Assembly: GCA_030706285.1 (NCBI GenBank)
Contig: JAUZOU010000219.1
Span: 1 to 5,428, forward strand
Length of the DNA stretch: 5,428 nucleotides
Direction: 5' to 3'
DNA from: Bacteroidota bacterium
GTDB taxonomy: Bacteria; Bacteroidota; Bacteroidia; Bacteroidales; UBA1402
Shown here one piece after another: positions 1 through 5,428 of the stretch (its first letter is position 1; each line of letters opens with the position of its first letter). A program made the position numbers and the translations under genes. Below the pieces are notes generated by a model. That model had not been told where the DNA came from, did no database searches, and worked only from the letters and a program-made list of their open reading frames with translations.

Positions 1-1125
1 ATTGCCAGGATGTCGGATTCGACTCAGCTGTACAAGTTTATGGCGTATTCGCTAAAGAGCAAGGATACGCTTATGGGCAATGATGGGGCTGTGTTGCATT
101 TATACCTGACTGTCCCGGATACGGTCAGATCGTATACGATCGACCTGAAAAAGGCGGTATTGGTAGATACCAGTGCAACGGCAGCCGATATAACGTTAAC
201 AGATGGCAAACTATCCATTTTGCCTGTTTATTATATTGGAGACTCAGATGGTGACGAGCAGGTCAATGTGACGGATATTGTTTGGTTGGTCGCCTGGATC
301 AATGGAAAGAATCCGGACGGATTTCAGAAAGAGGCGGCTGATATGGATGGAAATGGGTCCTGGAATGTGGTCGATGTGGTGAAATTGGTTGATCTCATCA
401 ATGCCACCGTTTCTTCTTCGAAAGTGGCTGTCAGACGGACTGAAACAGACGATGCCAAAGTGTATAATGCCAAAGCCGCCGGCAAGACCAATCATGTTTA
501 TTTGTGTCAGTCGGAAACAGATGCTGCAACGGTTGATCTCTGTCTGGATAATATTGATGGGGTACAGGCCTTGCAAGTAGACATGGTTCTGTCATCGGGT
601 ATTGCCGTTGAGACAAGTACGGCTGAATTGTTGTCAGACCGGTCTGACGGGCATGTGATCTCCTTCAAATGTGTTTCAGCAGCAGAAAACCGGTACCGGT
701 TATTGGTTTGGTCGTTGCGTACGGATAACCCGCTGAAGGGCAATACCGGGCCAGTTGTCAGGTTTAAGGTGCAGACATCTTCTGAAAAAGAGACGGATAC
801 TTTGACCGGTAAACTTCAGGATGCCGTGTTGACAGGTATGGACAGGAAGGCCGTCAACAGCGAAACGTATATGACGAAGTTGGACTTTTCAACAACCGGT
901 GGTCAACTACTTGCTAAAGCCGGGTCGGATGCGAAAGGCCGGTTGTGGGTAAGTGGGGATAAGTTGAAAGAAATTGGCGTCTATGATTTGGCTGGCAGGC
1001 TGTCTGCGAAAGTCATTGACCCGGAAGAAGAACTGATTTATTTGCCGGTTAGCGCTGGTGTTTATCTTGTCCGGGTGAAGCAGGAAGGCCAGTCCTTATC
1101 CGTCATGAAGGTGCTCGTACCATGA
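1..1125 (+). CDS. Secreted/surface protein with cohesin-like modules, dockerin repeats and C-terminal sorting domain (5' end missing)
   Basis: The reading frame is open from base 1 to the TGA at 1123-1125, giving 374 visible residues; the true start lies upstream of the window. In order: the end of a beta-rich module (residues about 4-74); a dockerin type I-like pair of calcium loops at residues 81-92 (DSDGDEQVNVTD) and 114-125 (DMDGNGSWNVVD), each with Asp/Asn at positions 1, 3, 5 and 12; a second beta-rich module (about 160-300); and a C-terminal domain (about 305-374) with the pattern IGVYDLAGR, then AGVYLVRV, then KVLV. That pattern resembles type IX secretion (Por) type A sorting domains. 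The two beta modules share an SL-x(6)-L-x-GN-x-G-x-V motif and look like cohesin-type sandwiches seen in large Bacteroidales surface proteins. The missing N-terminal part could hold the main activity, so the function is unknown. A cellulosome role is not implied. The family assignments come from motif reading, not a search. Confidence 0.9.
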   Translation: MARMSDSTQLYKFMAYSLKSKDTLMGNDGAVLHLYLTVPDTVRSYTIDLKKAVLVDTSATAADITLTDGKLSILPVYYIGDSDGDEQVNVTDIVWLVAWINGKNPDGFQKEAADMDGNGSWNVVDVVKLVDLINATVSSSKVAVRRTETDDAKVYNAKAAGKTNHVYLCQSETDAATVDLCLDNIDGVQALQVDMVLSSGIAVETSTAELLSDRSDGHVISFKCVSAAENRYRLLVWSLRTDNPLKGNTGPVVRFKVQTSSEKETDTLTGKLQDAVLTGMDRKAVNSETYMTKLDFSTTGGQLLAKAGSDAKGRLWVSGDKLKEIGVYDLAGRLSAKVIDPEEELIYLPVSAGVYLVRVKQEGQSLSVMKVLVP

Positions 1126-1135
1126 GTTTGCCAAC

Positions 1136-1184
1136 TTGTCAGTTCCACCCTCCTTATAGCTGACGTGTAGGCAGTTTTGTCAGT
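1136..1184 (+). promoter_or_regulatory. Candidate activator-binding boxes upstream of groES (TTGTCAGT repeats)
   Basis: TTGTCAGT occurs at 1136-1143 and again at 1177-1184, 41 bp apart, close to four helical turns. The inverted form of the core, CTGAC, lies between them at 1160-1164. The sites sit about 35-80 bp upstream of the sigma-54-type promoter, where a bacterial enhancer-binding protein would bind. The repeats are seen directly; their role as operator sites is inference. The boxes are short enough that chance is possible. Confidence 0.3.
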
Positions 1185-1215
1185 CGTATCAAAATTGTAA
1201 CGCTCAAAAGAGGTT

Positions 1216-1231
1216 TGGCACGAAATTCGCA
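1216..1231 (+). promoter_or_regulatory. Sigma-54 (-24/-12) promoter of groESL
   Basis: TTTGGCACGAAATTCGCA (1214-1231) matches the RpoN consensus TGGCACG-N4-TTGCW at 11 of 12 specified positions; only the second base of the TTGC element differs. The invariant GG (1217-1218) and GC (1229-1230) are separated by exactly 10 bp, as required. Transcription would start near 1242, giving a leader of about 90 nt before groES. A weaker overlapping alternative is a Bacteroidota housekeeping -7-like element, TATCTTTA, at 1234-1241 with TTTG at 1214-1217, but its spacing (16 bp) is short and its last base does not match TAnnTTTG. Confidence 0.65.
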
Positions 1232-1243
1232 CGTATCTTTATG

Positions 1244-1294
1244 TCGGTTCATTCTGAAAAACCGAATAAACTAACAAGATCGGGGGCATCCCCG
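1244..1294 (+). other. Two small hairpins in the groES leader
   Basis: The predicted untranslated leader contains two inverted repeats. TCGGTT (1244-1249) pairs with AACCGA (1260-1265), right after the inferred transcription start. CGGGG (1281-1285) pairs with CCCCG (1290-1294) across a 4-nt GCAT loop. The second is followed by an A/T-rich stretch running to the groES start, but no T-run follows directly, so it is not a good intrinsic terminator. The hairpins could stabilise the 5' end of the mRNA or affect its translation. That role is inference. Confidence 0.35.
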
Positions 1295-1331
1295 CAAAGA
1301 TATTTTATTTATAAACTAAAACTAAGTCATT

Positions 1332-1601
1332 ATGTCATTAAAACCTCTTTCTGACCGTGTAGTGGTTAAACCAGCGGCTGCAGAACAAAAAACAGCGAGT
1401 GGTATCATTATCCCTGATTCTGCCAAAGAAAAGCCCCTGAAAGGCGAAGTCGTTGCGGTTGGCCCCGGAACCAAGGATGAAGTTATGCAAGTAAGCGTTG
1501 GTGATGTTGTACTGTTCGGCAAGTATGCCGGTACCGAAATTGAACTTGACGGTGAAAAGCTGCTCATTATGCGTCAGTCAGATATTCTAGCTAAATTTTA
1601 A
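1332..1601 (+). CDS. groES: Co-chaperonin GroES (10 kDa chaperonin, Cpn10)
   Basis: This 89-residue protein is the lid of the GroEL folding chamber. It forms a heptameric cap that binds ATP-loaded GroEL in the cytosol and encloses unfolded protein. The sequence starts with the family signature LKPLSDRVVVKP (residues 3-14). The mobile loop follows at about 15-34, with the hydrophobic GIII (24-27) that contacts GroEL, then the KGEVVAVGPG segment, and near the C-terminus VLFGKYAGTEIELDGEKLLI. The length is slightly below the 94-97 residues common in other bacteria. The ATG at 1332 is preceded by an A/T-rich leader without a Shine-Dalgarno site, as usual in Bacteroidota. It is the first gene of the groES-groEL operon, 14 bp before groEL, and is probably transcribed from the sigma-54-type promoter at 1216-1231. 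Confidence 0.99.
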   Translation: MSLKPLSDRVVVKPAAAEQKTASGIIIPDSAKEKPLKGEVVAVGPGTKDEVMQVSVGDVVLFGKYAGTEIELDGEKLLIMRQSDILAKF

Positions 1602-1615
1602 TTATTCGTACGAAC

Positions 1616-3253
1616 ATGGCAAAAGAAATTAAATTCAACACGGAAGCACGTGAACTTCTGAAGAGTGGAGTAGATCAATTGGCTGATACTGTAAAGGTTA
1701 CGCTTGGACCGAAAGGCCGTAATGTCATCATCGAAAAGAAATTTGGTGCACCTCAAATTACAAAAGATGGTGTGAGTGTGGCTAAAGAAATCGAGCTGGA
1801 AAACCCGTTTGAAAACATGGGTGCTCAGTTGGTTAAGGAAGTTGCTTCCAAGACAGGTGATGATGCCGGTGATGGTACGACTACCGCTACCGTGTTGGCT
1901 CAGAGTATCATCCGGGAAGGTTTGAAGAACGTAACCGCCGGTGCCAGTCCGATGGACCTGAAACGTGGCATTGATAAGGCTGTTGCAACCGTTGTTGCCC
2001 ACATCAAGGAGCAATCAAAGGAAGTCGGTAACGATTTTGACAAGATCGAACAGGTAGCCCGGATTTCTGCCAATAACGACGCTGAAATCGGAAGTCTTAT
2101 CGCTGAAGCTATGAAGAAAGTATCCAAAGAAGGTGTCATCACGATCGAAGAAGCCAAAGGAACTGATACCCATATTGATGTGGTGGAAGGTATGCAATTT
2201 GACCGTGGGTATCTTTCAGCGTATTTTGTGACCAATACAGAAAAGATGGAAGTGGAAATGGAAGATCCGTATATTCTGATCCACGATAAAAAGATTTCTT
2301 CTTTGAAGGAGCTGCTTCCTATTCTTGAAGCGGCTGTTCAATCCGGCCGTCCGTTGCTGATCATCGCTGAGGATATTGATGGTGAAGCACTGACAACGTT
2401 GGTTGTAAACCGTCTGCGTGCCAACCTGAAGATTTGCGCTGTCAAAGCGCCTGGTTTTGGCGACCGTCGTAAAGAAATGCTGCAGGATATCGCTATTTTG
2501 ACTGGCGGTACGGTTATTTCTGAAGAACAAGGTATCCAGCTGGAAAAAGCGACCCTCGATATGTTGGGTACGGCAGAAAAGATTACCATTACCAAAGACA
2601 ATTCTACCATTGTAAATGGTAAAGGTAAAAAAGACGACATTGCAGAGCGGGTGGCTCAGATCAAGGCTCAGATAGCCATGACGACTTCTGATTATGATCG
2701 CGAAAAGCTGCAGGAACGGCTGGCCAAGTTGGCAGGTGGTGTTGCCGTGTTGTATGTTGGTGCTCCTTCCGAAGTTGAAATGAAAGAAAAGAAAGACCGT
2801 GTGGATGATGCCTTGAGCGCAACCCGTGCTGCTATCGAAGAAGGTACGGTTCCTGGTGGTGGTGTGGCATACATTCGTGCTCTTCCATCTCTGGAAGCCC
2901 TAAAAGGAGCAAACGAAGATGAAAATCTGGGTATCAAAATTGTCCGTCGCGCTATCGAAGAACCATTGCGTCAGATTGTTTTCAACGCAGGTAAAGAAGG
3001 TGCTGTCATTGTCGACAAAGTCCGCGAAGGAAAAGATGATTTTGGTTACAATGCCCGCACAGATACGTATGAAAACTTCTACAAGACCGGTGTGATCGAC
3101 CCGGCCAAGGTGACCCGCGTGGCTTTGGAGAATGCTGCTTCTATCGCAGGTATGTTCCTGACCACTGAAAGCGTTGTTGCCGAAAAGAAAGAAGAAAATC
3201 CTGCTCCTGCCATGCCTGCAGGAATGGGTGGAGGAATGGGCGGCATGATGTAA
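1616..3253 (+). CDS. groEL: Chaperonin GroEL (60 kDa chaperonin, Cpn60/Hsp60)
   Basis: This 545-residue protein has the normal full length for GroEL, the double-ring ATPase that folds proteins with GroES in the cytosol. Visible hallmarks are the nucleotide-binding VTLGPKGRNV (residues 28-37), the catalytic Asp of ITKDG (Asp51, matching E. coli Asp52), the GDGTTTATVL phosphate-binding loop (85-94), the apical-domain stretches EGMQFDRGYLS and KAPGFGDRRK, and the C-terminal signature ATRAAIEEGTVPGGG. The Asp of RVDDAL just before that signature corresponds to the catalytic E. coli Asp398. The protein ends in the flexible Gly-Met tail GMGGGMGGMM. I see no frameshift or missing key residue. The gene begins 14 bp after groES, with no Shine-Dalgarno site in the gap, and is followed 13 bp downstream by a strong terminator, which closes a two-gene operon. 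Confidence 0.99.
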   Translation: MAKEIKFNTEARELLKSGVDQLADTVKVTLGPKGRNVIIEKKFGAPQITKDGVSVAKEIELENPFENMGAQLVKEVASKTGDDAGDGTTTATVLAQSIIREGLKNVTAGASPMDLKRGIDKAVATVVAHIKEQSKEVGNDFDKIEQVARISANNDAEIGSLIAEAMKKVSKEGVITIEEAKGTDTHIDVVEGMQFDRGYLSAYFVTNTEKMEVEMEDPYILIHDKKISSLKELLPILEAAVQSGRPLLIIAEDIDGEALTTLVVNRLRANLKICAVKAPGFGDRRKEMLQDIAILTGGTVISEEQGIQLEKATLDMLGTAEKITITKDNSTIVNGKGKKDDIAERVAQIKAQIAMTTSDYDREKLQERLAKLAGGVAVLYVGAPSEVEMKEKKDRVDDALSATRAAIEEGTVPGGGVAYIRALPSLEALKGANEDENLGIKIVRRAIEEPLRQIVFNAGKEGAVIVDKVREGKDDFGYNARTDTYENFYKTGVIDPAKVTRVALENAASIAGMFLTTESVVAEKKEENPAPAMPAGMGGGMGGMM

Positions 3254-3266
3254 TGCCTCTTTGCTG

Positions 3267-3316
3267 ATCAATAAAAAAAGGTGTTTCAATTTTTTGAAGC
3301 ACCTTTTTTTATTGAT
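3267..3316 (+). terminator. Intrinsic terminator of groESL, probably bidirectional
   Basis: Bases 3267-3289 pair with 3294-3316 in a 23-bp stem broken only by one G-U pair (3284/3299), with a 4-nt TTTT loop. The core GGTGTTTCAA / TTGAAGCACC is flanked by seven A on the left (3273-3279) and seven T on the right (3304-3310). This gives a U-tract after the hairpin on the + strand and also on the - strand. It lies directly downstream of the groEL stop. The two-way design would also stop a minus-strand transcript arriving from the region on the right. Confidence 0.92.
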
Positions 3317-3355
3317 AGATAGAAGCTTGTGCTGCTATGGCTTCAATTTTGCGGA

Positions 3356-3823
3356 TCAATTAAAAAACTTGTGTACTAAGCGTCCATCCCGATCAACAGA
3401 AAGTTTTAAATTTTCAATAGTAGCTATGGGGAAGGTGTTGATCAGTCGGTTGCTTTAAGTCGCCGTTCCGCTAGCCCGGACAGTCAGGCTTGCTCCGATT
3501 CGAAAAACTAAAAACCAGGTATCGTTCGGCTGAATTTTCGAAGCGTCGCTTCGCTCCTCGGAAGACAAAAATTCCGGGCGCCTCTCTCCCCCCGGTTTTC
3601 TTAACGTTTTTCATCATAGTCGTCGCAGCCTGCCCGTGCCCGCTTCACTACCTGATCCTGTCCATCAAACGACTAATCAGTTGATCCTTTTTGGGGGAAC
3701 TCCACAAGTTTTCAATTTGATCCGGTTTTGCCGCAGGACGAGTTTACGCCGCGTTCCGGTGACCTTGCCTTTTTCGACTGTGCCTTTACTTTTGCTGTCG
3801 GACGATAATATCAAGGTTGACAA
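3356..3823 (-). pseudogene. Possible decayed gene or conserved element read on the minus strand
   Basis: Reading leftwards on the minus strand there are four consecutive stop-bounded segments: 3823-3677 (48 aa, includes SKSKGTVEKGKVTGTRRK), 3672-3601 (23 aa, includes VVKRARAGCDDYDEKR), 3617-3471 (48 aa from ATG, includes GIFVFRGAKRRFENSAERY) and 3454-3356 (32 aa, includes IENLKLSVDRDGRLVHKFF). They fall in all three minus frames, so an ancestral single gene would need several frameshifts and stops. The residue make-up (charged, balanced, few Cys runs) looks more protein-like than the plus-strand frames. The two-way terminator at 3267-3316 would suit a minus-strand transcript. I recognise no family. 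It may equally be non-coding. Confidence 0.22.
3471..3617 (-). CDS. Candidate small protein, 48 aa, unknown function
   Basis: This is the only segment of the minus-strand series with a usable ATG. It opens with two adjacent ATG codons (3617-3615 and 3614-3612), begins MMKNVKKTGG, continues with GIFVFRGAKRRFENSAERY and ends SKPDCPG before a TAG. The product would be small and basic, without a signal peptide or a membrane segment. No good -7 promoter element is visible upstream on that strand and the leader is GC-rich, unlike other starts in this window. It could be chance, or one piece of a broken gene. Confidence 0.15.
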   Translation of the reverse strand: MMKNVKKTGGREAPGIFVFRGAKRRFENSAERYLVFSFSNRSKPDCPG

Positions 3824-3881
3824 TCAAGAGCCAGTTTGTCGCTCTTTATCCTATTGATGCTCTCCATTCTGGAATTTTTTA

Positions 3882-3889
3882 TACATTTG
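3882..3889 (+). promoter_or_regulatory. Housekeeping -7 promoter element (TACATTTG)
   Basis: TACATTTG matches the Bacteroidota primary-sigma -7 consensus TAnnTTTG at every specified base and follows an A/T-rich run. No clear TTTG -33 box lies at the usual distance; the nearest is ATTG at 3853-3856, which is too far. The start of transcription would fall about 3893-3897. That leaves a leader of about 30 nt before the ATG at 3927 but almost none before the ATG at 3903, so the element also helps choose the start of the next gene. Confidence 0.55.
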
Positions 3890-3926
3890 AAGAGCTTATG
3901 GCATGAACGTTCCGAAAATAACCGAA

Positions 3927-4934
3927 ATGAAACGATTGGTGCTGCTGATAGTAACAGGGATGGTTATGGCCTGGATGACAACCCAGGCTCAGACAGTTGT
4001 TGCCTTGAGCGGACAAATTGTCGATGCGGAATCCGGCAATGGTTTGCCAGGGGTTACCTTCAAGTTGAAGCCGGCCGGCAAAACGACGCTGACCGATACA
4101 GAGGGACATTATCGGTGGGTTCTTTCAACGGCGAACTTGTCCGATTCGGTACAGATCAGTTGCATCGGCTATCAGACCATAAGCCGGACAGTCAATGAAC
4201 TTAAGTCGGCCATCCTGATGTTAAGCCCTCAGTTGTACAAGCTCCCTGAAATTACCTTTCAACAACGGAAACCAAGGACAAAGATACTCAACGGGTACAC
4301 GTTGAAACGATTTGGAGAAAGGGAACGTATTCCGAATCTGGCTGAACGCCAGACGGATATGATTGGCCGCCCTTTTATTCTTGAACACAACCATGGCCAA
4401 TTTTCCAGGATCCGTTCTGTGCAGATTTTTCAGGAAGCAGTCAAAACGAGTCTGTTGTCCTATTTCAGAAGTCAGCAACACTGGCGTTTTCGCCTGAGAA
4501 TACTGGAAGCGGATGAAAATGGCAGACCGACAGACAAGGATCTATTGGCCGAACGGGTCATAATTACGGTTTCAGATGTGGATTATCAAGTGTACGACAG
4601 GGTAAGGTATGATCCGGCAACCAATTCGACCCTTTATACCAATCATGATTTTTCCGAAAAAATGTATTTTGGTGTCATCAACATAGATTTGAGACGGTAT
4701 GATGTGCCTTATCCTGCCAATGGCGTATTTGTGTTTTTGGAATTGTTGCCTCCTGTGATTGCCGGAGGAGACCGTTTGTTCTGTCTGGCAAAGATGGATG
4801 TCGGCAATTCCGGATGGTTCCTGGATGGACGTACCAAGCAGTGGAGCAGGGGCGTTCATTTTCTGCGGCACGAGACCGGTGTGGAGGAAGCGGTGAATAT
4901 CGAACCGGCTATAGCATTGGAACTGATGGAATGA
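3927..4934 (+). CDS. Exported protein with CarboxypepD_reg-like domain
   Basis: The protein has 335 residues. I chose the ATG at 3927 rather than 3903 because it gives a standard signal peptide (MKRLVLLIVTGMVMAWMTTQ, likely cut near TQA/Q at 21), has an A-rich leader, and suits the -7 element at 3882. The residues added by the 3903 start would put a non-export-like tail before the signal. Residues about 27-108 form a CarboxypepD_reg-like beta-sandwich: SGQIVDAESGNGLPGVTF, then TDTEGHYRW, then ISCIGYQT. In Bacteroidota this module is common in envelope proteins and at the N-terminus of SusC-type receptors. Here no TonB plug or barrel follows. Residues about 165-275 look like a second beta-rich domain (WRFRLRILEADENGRPTDKD, then INIDLRRYDVPYP), of no family I can name. 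It is probably periplasmic or surface-attached; there is no lipobox Cys. The gene for an MG2 protein follows after 65 bp. Confidence 0.9.
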   Translation: MKRLVLLIVTGMVMAWMTTQAQTVVALSGQIVDAESGNGLPGVTFKLKPAGKTTLTDTEGHYRWVLSTANLSDSVQISCIGYQTISRTVNELKSAILMLSPQLYKLPEITFQQRKPRTKILNGYTLKRFGERERIPNLAERQTDMIGRPFILEHNHGQFSRIRSVQIFQEAVKTSLLSYFRSQQHWRFRLRILEADENGRPTDKDLLAERVIITVSDVDYQVYDRVRYDPATNSTLYTNHDFSEKMYFGVINIDLRRYDVPYPANGVFVFLELLPPVIAGGDRLFCLAKMDVGNSGWFLDGRTKQWSRGVHFLRHETGVEEAVNIEPAIALELME

Positions 4935-4999
4935 ACGATGCCGTCTCCTGATCCTTTTTGTTTAACAATGAATAGACCTGAATCTTAAAATAAAACCGG

Positions 5000-5428
5000 A
5001 TGAACACTTCCTTCGTCAACTATTTTTGCTTTGCCGTATTGGTTTTCAGCCAGTCTATAATGGCTGATCATACGGACGTGGCCATTTCAAACCTGCGCCA
5101 TCAAGTGCTTGATTATCCTCAGGAAAAATTGTACCTGCAGTTGGATAAGCCGGCCTATGTTGCCGGTGATACGATTTGGTTCAGAGGCCACACCGTTTCA
5201 GAAGCTTTTCATTTGCCCTCTGCCTTAAGCCGTGGTATTTTTGTCAATTTAACGGGGCCGGACGGCAAACTGCTCGAGCGGTTTGGACTGCTTCCTCTGG
5301 ACAAACGACTGTATTCTTCCTTTATCGCGTTGCCGGATTATTTGCCGGAAGGTGTTTATACGCTGCAAGCTTATAGTGAACGGATGGCCGGGAAGCGCAG
5401 CCATGCGTATTTTACCCGGAAAATTCAG
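5000..5428 (+). CDS. Exported MG2-domain protein (3' end missing)
   Basis: The frame runs from the ATG at 5000 to the last base of the window without a stop, giving 143 residues. An N-terminal hydrophobic segment (residues about 8-20) ending SIMA/DH at 22-23 looks like a signal peptide, although its n-region lacks Lys or Arg. Residues about 41-130 match the MG2 (macroglobulin-like) pattern: EKLYLQLDKPAYVAGDTIWF, then SRGIFVNLTGPDGKLL, then LPEGVYTLQAYSE. In Bacteroidota, proteins beginning this way are often long (about 800-900 aa) and can carry a carboxypeptidase-like domain and a TonB plug-like domain further on; whether this one does cannot be seen. The leader is A-rich (CTTAAAATAAAACC) with no Shine-Dalgarno site. 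The gene lies 65 bp after the CarboxypepD_reg gene with no terminator or clear promoter between, so co-transcription is likely. Confidence 0.88.
   Translation, partial: MNTSFVNYFCFAVLVFSQSIMADHTDVAISNLRHQVLDYPQEKLYLQLDKPAYVAGDTIWFRGHTVSEAFHLPSALSRGIFVNLTGPDGKLLERFGLLPLDKRLYSSFIALPDYLPEGVYTLQAYSERMAGKRSHAYFTRKIQ

Larger units (their letters stand above)
3317..3881. other. Long gap without a confident gene
   Basis: No protein of recognisable family is encoded here. The + strand has two open stretches that begin only with TTG (3490) or GTG (3636), overlap each other, and have unconvincing compositions. Visible structure: a 7-1-7 palindrome, CGAAGCG-T-CGCTTCG (3539-3553); a stem AAGAGC (3826-3831) with GCTCTT (3841-3846); and an imperfect direct repeat, TTTGC-n-GATCAAT followed by A-rich sequence, at 3260-3279 and 3348-3367. 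The minus strand carries short protein-like segments, described as a separate entry. No tRNA or known structured RNA could be recognised. The gap is long for a spot between a terminator and a promoter, so it may hold a decayed gene or an unannotated RNA. Confidence 0.6.

Noticed and set aside
1126..1331. CIRCE/HrcA operator or clear terminator for the upstream surface-protein gene
   Set aside because: No TTAGCACTC-N9-GAGTGCTAA-like repeat and no hairpin followed by a T-run could be found.
1598..3289. Several long minus-strand open frames opposite groEL
   Set aside because: They lie antisense to a highly conserved gene and reflect its codon composition; no start signals or family patterns.
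3261..3458. Plus-strand open frame of 65 codons
   Set aside because: It begins inside the region leading into the groEL terminator and runs through the hairpin, so it cannot be a sensible gene.
3463..3505. RNase P-like (GTCCGGGCT on the minus strand) and tRNA T-loop-like (GATTCGAA) words
   Set aside because: The flanking conserved bases are missing: no GAGGAAAG before GTCCGGGC, and no acceptor stem or anticodon arm around the T-loop-like word.
3490..3857. Two overlapping plus-strand open frames (TTG start at 3490, GTG start at 3636)
   Set aside because: They overlap in different frames, use rare start codons without a suitable leader, and have no recognisable domain or signal.
3903..3926. 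Upstream ATG for the CarboxypepD_reg protein
   Set aside because: It adds eight residues before a good signal peptide and would leave almost no leader after the -7 element at 3882-3889.
5100..5113. Palindrome ATCAAG-TG-CTTGAT
   Set aside because: It lies inside the MG2 coding sequence in codons that fit the protein; a 6-bp arm is expected by chance.
5176..5376. Plus-strand open frame of 66 codons
   Set aside because: It is an out-of-frame shadow of the MG2-domain gene that starts at 5000.

Overview
The window comes from a member of the Bacteroidota, most likely the order Bacteroidales. Four things point there: the GroES and GroEL sequences, A-rich leaders without Shine-Dalgarno sites, a TAnnTTTG-type -7 promoter element, and surface-protein families typical of the phylum (dockerin plus a type IX-like C-terminal sorting domain, CarboxypepD_reg-like, MG2-like). 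I cannot name a genus. If the sorting domain is real, the organism should have a type IX secretion system.

All confident genes lie on the + strand. From left to right they are: (1) positions 1-1125, the 3' part of a large secreted or surface protein with two related cohesin-like modules, a two-repeat dockerin between them and a C-terminal sorting domain; (2) 1126-1331, a 206-bp control region with a very good sigma-54 (-24/-12) promoter match, repeated TTGTCAGT boxes upstream of it and two small hairpins in the leader; (3) 1332-3253, groES-groEL, the chaperonin operon, intact; (4) 3267-3316, a 23-bp-stem terminator that looks functional in both directions; (5) 3317-3881, about 565 bp without a confident gene, where the minus strand carries a series of short protein-like open segments in changing frames, possibly a decayed gene or a conserved element; (6) 3927-4934, an exported protein with an N-terminal CarboxypepD_reg-like domain; (7) 5000-5428, the start of an exported MG2-domain protein cut by the window end.

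GroES and GroEL work together as the cytosolic folding machine. The two exported proteins downstream are probably co-transcribed (65-bp gap, no terminator seen) and would act in the cell envelope, with no evident functional link to the chaperonin. The most interesting signals are the probable sigma-54 control of groESL, with no CIRCE operator visible, and the unexplained 565-bp gap. I found no phage, IS element, CRISPR array, tRNA or clear new multi-gene system.
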